Both the position numbers and the translations under genes were made by a program. DNA of 61,022 bases from Flavobacteriales bacterium (lineage in GTDB: Bacteria > Bacteroidota > Bacteroidia > JACJYZ01), in assembly GCA_020435415.1 (NCBI GenBank), contig JAGQZQ010000008.1, positions 1 to 61,022 on the forward strand, read 5' to 3'. The notes below the pieces were generated by a model. That model was given only the letters and a program-made list of their open reading frames with translations. It was not told where the DNA came from and did not search any database. This document shows, in pieces, positions 57,525 through 61,022 of the stretch. How positions within the stretch are numbered: the first letter of the stretch is position 1; each line of letters begins with the position of its first letter.

Positions 57525-58256
57525 TCATTCATTGTGGTACGGACTGTTCCATACCATGCCACTGAAATGGTGATTATAGCTGAAACACACAAAGGCAGTG
57601 ATGCCACAGAATGCGATATAGCTGTGGAAAAACAGGTATCCCCTTATATAGAAACTGGATTCACCACCCAAATTCAATACTTTATAAGGAAAGAGCATAC
57701 AGAAAGCAAATGAAAGCAGGGTAAGAAATCCAAGCATGTGCAGGATACTGCGCATGGGCAGGCTCAAAAGCCTGCGGTACCAGGCAAGATCTTTTCCCCA
57801 CCGGTGAATGAGCAAATACTTTTCGTTACCCAGGGCGGCAAACAACAGGGGGTCGGCATTGGCATCCCCCAGCCTGAATGCCTTATCCGGACCGGCAATA
57901 AAATATTTGGCATTGGCGAAATCCGGATGCAAATCTTCAAGTCGTCGTATTTTATGAAGGGCAGGTTGAGGTATGTTTCCTCTGTAATAGGAAGAGGGCA
58001 GAAAACGAAGTCTGAAACGTGTGCACACGGCTCTAAGGTCCGAAAGACTGTAAACCTGATCCGGATTCAGGTTTTTATAACTGGCCATATGTGAAGGGAT
58101 GCCACTCGTACCAAGACGGGATGAAATCTCCTGTTCCCGGGATGCCTCCTGTGCAATTTGTGACCTTGCTTCGGATACCAGCTGGTCCATCATTTTCAGG
58201 GACCGGTCTCTTTCCCTTTCCAATTCACGCTGTATATTAAGTGGAGAAAACAACAT
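57525..58256 (-). CDS. Membrane protein of unknown function with N-terminal helical region
   Basis: With the ATG at 58256 the protein has 243 residues: a charged helical N-terminus (LNIQRELERERDRSLKMMDQ), a soluble middle (about 55-165, LSDLRAVCTRFRLRFLPSSY; LEDLHPDFANAKYFIAGPD) and two C-terminal transmembrane helices (about 175-195 and 208-232). I do not recognise a family. A frame extending to 58331 adds a basic stretch that looks unlike a coding start. It is not closely linked to the sigma operon, being separated by 145 bp without a terminator. Confidence 0.65.
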   Translation of the reverse strand: MLFSPLNIQRELERERDRSLKMMDQLVSEARSQIAQEASREQEISSRLGTSGIPSHMASYKNLNPDQVYSLSDLRAVCTRFRLRFLPSSYYRGNIPQPALHKIRRLEDLHPDFANAKYFIAGPDKAFRLGDANADPLLFAALGNEKYLLIHRWGKDLAWYRRLLSLPMRSILHMLGFLTLLSFAFCMLFPYKVLNLGGESSFYIRGYLFFHSYIAFCGITAFVCFSYNHHFSGMVWNSPYHNE

Positions 58257-58501
58257 ATATAAAGATATGAATCCTCTTTGAGAAGTGGTAGTCTTACATG
58301 GTGGTTTTGACCTTGTTTCAGGGCCGGTCAAACCGGATTTTGATGATGTCGTTACATGAATGTCACGGAACTTATTAAGAATATATATGGGGATGAGCTG
58401 CCGGATATAAGTAAAAAGAATTGATTATCAAGTGTTTGAAAGCGGGATTTTTTCGACGGAAATTCGGTTGAAAATTTTTTCAATAATTCCGTAGCTATTT
58501 T

Positions 58502-58533
58502 CTTGGAGTTGATAGGGGCGACACCTATATTTA
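58502..58533 (+). promoter_or_regulatory. Probable promoter of the HU gene
   Basis: CTTG (58502-58505), a 20-bp spacer and TATATTTA (58526-58533) match the -33/-7 layout with one mismatch in each box. The start codon is 47 bp downstream of the -7 box, giving a normal leader of about 40 nt. Confidence 0.6.
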
Positions 58534-58580
58534 CTGGTGTTTCAAACCAATCACCATTATTAATCAAAAAAATCAATAAC

Positions 58581-58853
58581 ATGAACAAAGGAGATTTGAT
58601 CAACAAAATCGCCGGTGATGCCGGGATTTCAAAAGCTCAAGCTGAAAAAGCCCTGAACTCTTTCATTGATGGTACTGTTGCTGCCGTAAAAAAAGGTGAC
58701 AAAGTAACCCTCGTTGGTTTCGGTACTTTCTCTTCTGCTAAGAGAGCTGCACGCACAGGCCGCAATCCTCAAACCGGTGCAACTATTAAAATCCCTGCCA
58801 AAAAAGTGGTAAAATTCAAAGTAGGTACTGAATTCGCTAGCAAAGTGAAGTAA
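58581..58853 (+). CDS. hup: HU-family nucleoid DNA-binding protein
   Basis: HU dimers bend and compact DNA. The 90-residue protein has the family pattern throughout: MNKGDLINKIAGDAGISKAQ, the VGFGTFSS beta-arm entry, RTGRNPQTGATIKIPAKKVV and the C-terminal helix. The arm tip proline region NPQTG is intact. The ATG at 58581 is preferred to an in-frame upstream start at 58503, which overlaps the promoter. A strong terminator follows 18 bp after the stop, so it is a single, probably highly expressed gene. Confidence 0.97.
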   Translation: MNKGDLINKIAGDAGISKAQAEKALNSFIDGTVAAVKKGDKVTLVGFGTFSSAKRAARTGRNPQTGATIKIPAKKVVKFKVGTEFASKVK

Positions 58854-58871
58854 TTGTACCCTCGTTCTTTT

Positions 58872-58904
58872 AAAGGGGCTGTTCAAAAGACAGCCCCTTT
58901 TTTT
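58872..58904 (+). terminator. Terminator of the HU gene
   Basis: AAAGGGGCTGT (58872-58882) pairs with ACAGCCCCTTT (58890-58900) and the T-run continues to 58904. Confidence 0.93.
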
Positions 58905-58982
58905 ATTCATGGTAATGCCGGTTCCGGCGGAGTATAGCCTTGGCATGCTTCTTGTTTTTTATCTTCGCCGAAACATTAAACA

Positions 58983-59687
58983 ATGAGAATGATGCGGAAA
59001 ATTTTAGCGATCGTCGTACTTTGCTTGTTGACTTCAGGGTTAAAAGCTCAAAAACAAGCCATAGTTCCAAAAATTCCAAAGGGAGGTAAGTCAGATGAAA
59101 AACTTGTATTCACTGTTGCTTTGGAAAAGTGGATGGATGCGCCGTCCGGACCTGAATTTGATCTGGGAAAATCCCGTGGTGTGGGTATATATAGTTTTAA
59201 AACCATCCAGTTTGGAGATGGTCCTATGGGACTCAGGATTGGCTACGGTGTGACCAACCACGCGGTAAACTCCAATATTAATTGGTCAAAGACGGATACT
59301 ATTGGAAGTGTTACCAGCTATTCGTTTGAAACTTATCCGTCTGATCTGAAGGTAAAGAAGAACAAATTCAACACAACGTATCTTGATATCCCGCTTGAGC
59401 TGCGTTTTCAGTCCAAAGCCAACGAGAAAGGAAAAAGTTTTGTGGTAGCTGCCGGTTTCAAAGCAGGATATCTTGTAAGTAGTCGTGTCAAGTATAAGGA
59501 TGAAGATAACAAGTATAAAGAGTATAATCTCAAGAACCTTAACAAACTTCGCTATGGGTTAACCGGCCGCATAGGTTATGGTCACATGACGTTTTTCGGA
59601 TACTATGCGCTTTCCAACCTTTTTAGCAAAGGCAACGGCGGAGAAATCATACCGGTTTCCGGTGGCCTCGCGTTTTCCTTCTTATAA
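58983..59687 (+). CDS. Outer-membrane beta-barrel protein
   Basis: The 234-residue protein has a signal peptide (ILAIVVLCLLTSGLKAQ) and about eight predicted amphipathic strands ending in a terminal aromatic residue (SGGLAFSFL), as expected for a small barrel of the OmpA/PorT-like type. Blocks such as LDIPLELRFQSKANEKGKSF and GLTGRIGYGHMTFFGYYALS are typical of Bacteroidota outer-membrane barrel proteins. A TATCTTCG sequence (58960-58967), near the -7 consensus, lies about 15 bp before the ATG. The function is unknown. Confidence 0.85.
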   Translation: MRMMRKILAIVVLCLLTSGLKAQKQAIVPKIPKGGKSDEKLVFTVALEKWMDAPSGPEFDLGKSRGVGIYSFKTIQFGDGPMGLRIGYGVTNHAVNSNINWSKTDTIGSVTSYSFETYPSDLKVKKNKFNTTYLDIPLELRFQSKANEKGKSFVVAAGFKAGYLVSSRVKYKDEDNKYKEYNLKNLNKLRYGLTGRIGYGHMTFFGYYALSNLFSKGNGGEIIPVSGGLAFSFL

Positions 59688-59695
59688 TATCAGAA

Positions 59696-60307
59696 TCAAA
59701 GGGCTGAGATAGTCAGCCATTCACAGCATAATCCAAGCGCGAAGCCGGCATATACCTGTGCCGGCTCGTGCATTTTAAGGGATAGCCTGGCGGTAGCTAC
59801 AATTCCGGCAACTACAAGGGCTGCTGCAAGAAGCAATCGAAGATCTGTGCCTAACTGAAAGGCTATCGCTAGAATGGCGCCAATAAATCCGCCAATACCT
59901 ACCATATGAATGCTGATCTTCCAGCGCAGGTTGATAAGTAAAACACCGATGACCGCGAGACTGGCACCAAGATGTAACAGCACCACCAGTCTTGGCAAGG
60001 CAAACTTTGAAAGTACATAGTAGGCCGCCATATAAGACAAGGCGGTCGCAAGCATAGGTACCCGCCGCTCCTCCCTGGTGGGCATATGCAGTGAAGTGAT
60101 CATCCCGTTTCGCAGCAGGGACAGGGAGATGATCAACGGCATAAGCGCGGTAAACGTAAAGAGGGTGAAATAGATCACCGCTTTGCCGGCAGTCGTAAGG
60201 CTGAAAGCGACATATGTCCTGGTATTGAGTAAGACGAAGGCGGATAGCAATGGAAGGCTGATCGGGTGGAACAGATAAGAAATGAAACGGGAGAGGCGTT
60301 CGTTCAT
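59696..60307 (-). CDS. PAP2-like integral membrane protein
   Basis: With the ATG at 60307, immediately after the rpoN stop, the product has 203 residues and about six transmembrane helices. The region KISIHMVGIGGFIGA and LKMHEPAQVYAGFALG at the C-terminal end resembles the PAP2 superfamily arrangement with a late His-containing motif. A full set of phosphatase motifs (KxxxxxxRP, PSGH, SRxxxxxHxxxD) is not visible, so catalytic activity is doubtful. The gene is coupled to rpoN by a 1-bp gap, so it is probably co-transcribed with it. Confidence 0.7.
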   Translation of the reverse strand: MNERLSRFISYLFHPISLPLLSAFVLLNTRTYVAFSLTTAGKAVIYFTLFTFTALMPLIISLSLLRNGMITSLHMPTREERRVPMLATALSYMAAYYVLSKFALPRLVVLLHLGASLAVIGVLLINLRWKISIHMVGIGGFIGAILAIAFQLGTDLRLLLAAALVVAGIVATARLSLKMHEPAQVYAGFALGLCCEWLTISAL

Positions 60308-60308
60308 A

Positions 60309-61022
60309 TCAAAGTTCTTTTCTGAGCCGGGCAACGGGAAGCCCCATTTGTTCTCTGTATTTTGCAACCGTCCGACGTGCGATGTTATATCCTTTTTCCT
60401 TCAGGATACTCGCCAGCTTTTCATCCGTCAGCGGTCGTTTTTTGTTTTCCGCTTCTATGCATTCCTCCAGTATCTTTTTCACTTCGCGCGTTGAAACTTC
60501 TTCCCCTGAATCGGTTTGTAAGGATTCTGAGAAGAAGGTCTTCAGAAGAAAAGTCCCGAATGGCGTTTGTACATACTTACTGTTGGCTACCCTTGAAATA
60601 GTCGAAATATCCAGTTCCACCCGTTCAGCAATATCTTTTAGGATCATTGGCTTCAAGCGGGTTTCGTCGCCTTCGAGGAAGTAATCATATTGGTATTCCA
60701 TGATGGCTGTCATGGTTTTCATGAGCGTTTGCTGGCGCTGTTTGATGGCATCAATAAACCATTTGGCTGCATCCAGCTTTTGACGCACAAACATGACCGC
60801 CTCCTTTTGTGCCTTGTCTGCCTTGTCCTTTGATTTGCTGTATCCTTCCAGCATGTTGGCGTACGTCCGGCTTACCTTGAGGTCCGGTGCGTTCCGGGAA
60901 TTAAGACTCAGATTCAGAACCCCGTCATTGTTCTCGATCAGAAAGTCGGGTACAACGGTTTGGGCAGATTTGCTGCTTTCGGTGAGGGTATTGCCGGGTT
61001 TGGGATTCAGTTTAAGAATGAG
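60309..61022 (-). CDS. rpoN: RNA polymerase sigma-54 factor, 5' end outside the window
   Basis: The frame stays open to the right edge, so the gene is truncated here; 237 codons of its C-terminal half are visible. They include the core-binding region (NMLEGYSKSKDKADKAQKEA, VMFVRQKLDAAKWFIDAIKQ), the helix-turn-helix (MILKDIAERVELDISTISRV) and the C-terminal RpoN box ARRTVAKYREQ, which recognises the -24 promoter element. The catalogue of sigma-54 target genes cannot be judged from this window. The PAP2-like gene follows directly. Confidence 0.97.
   Translation of the reverse strand, partial: LILKLNPKPGNTLTESSKSAQTVVPDFLIENNDGVLNLSLNSRNAPDLKVSRTYANMLEGYSKSKDKADKAQKEAVMFVRQKLDAAKWFIDAIKQRQQTLMKTMTAIMEYQYDYFLEGDETRLKPMILKDIAERVELDISTISRVANSKYVQTPFGTFLLKTFFSESLQTDSGEEVSTREVKKILEECIEAENKKRPLTDEKLASILKEKGYNIARRTVAKYREQMGLPVARLRKEL

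Overview
The window looks like a chromosomal segment of a Bacteroidota bacterium. Secreted proteins carry type IX secretion (T9SS) C-terminal sorting domains. Several starts are preceded by the Bacteroidota promoter signature TTTG/TAnnTTTG. Typical phylum families are present: an IPExxxVDY protein, a DksA-like protein without zinc cysteines, a SusC-like TonB receptor with a carboxypeptidase-regulatory domain, YwqK/MORN proteins and LytTR regulators. Gene density is high, with many 1-20 bp overlaps. No phage, insertion sequence or CRISPR array was seen, and the right end cuts rpoN.

Layout. 0.1-2 kb: coiled-coil protein, Dps and a LapA-like membrane protein (stress functions). 2-3.4 kb: GbsR/MarR-type regulator and a methyltransferase. 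3.6 kb: tRNA-Pro(GGG). 3.9-6.5 kb: an RnfD-like membrane protein and a DUF2330 protein behind a leader with competing hairpins. 6.7-11.5 kb: ileS-dksA-like-lspA operon. 11.5-16.8 kb: fructosamine-kinase-like protein, a large carboxypeptidase-regulatory lipoprotein, a helical-repeat protein and a T9SS cargo. 16.8-22 kb: acpP-fabF-rnc-IPExxxVDY-pyk-M42 peptidase operon. 22.1-24.3 kb: rnr. 24.3-29.8 kb: nadA-YwqK-PAS kinase-LytTR regulator operon. 30.4-33.8 kb: rpiB, an M28 peptidase and a LutB-like Fe-S protein. 33.8-42.5 kb: lipoproteins, purN-rnhA, M1 aminopeptidase, biotin carrier, YceI lipoprotein, PfkB kinase and a lipoprotein. 42.6-44 kb: tRNA-Asn(GTT) followed by a HigB/HigA toxin-antitoxin pair.

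44.2-49.8 kb is a set of envelope genes in two converging operons: a small CHGKCH protein, a TonB receptor, a CECC-containing BNR-repeat lipoprotein, a His-rich outer-membrane protein and a secreted HMA protein. All but the receptor carry clear Cys/His metal-ligand motifs, so I infer an outer-membrane metal (possibly copper) handling locus.

49.9-55 kb holds a hybrid PAS kinase, two tandem T9SS-exported paralogues and a LytTR regulator. Both paralogue promoters carry half-sites at exactly 21-bp steps, at the same distances from the start codon and resembling the LytTR-binding consensus. I consider this local signalling-to-surface-protein circuit the best-supported new regulatory system in the window.

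55.2-61 kb: an ECF sigma/membrane anti-sigma-like/DUF4097-like operon, a membrane protein of unknown function, HU, an outer-membrane barrel, a PAP2-like membrane protein and partial rpoN.
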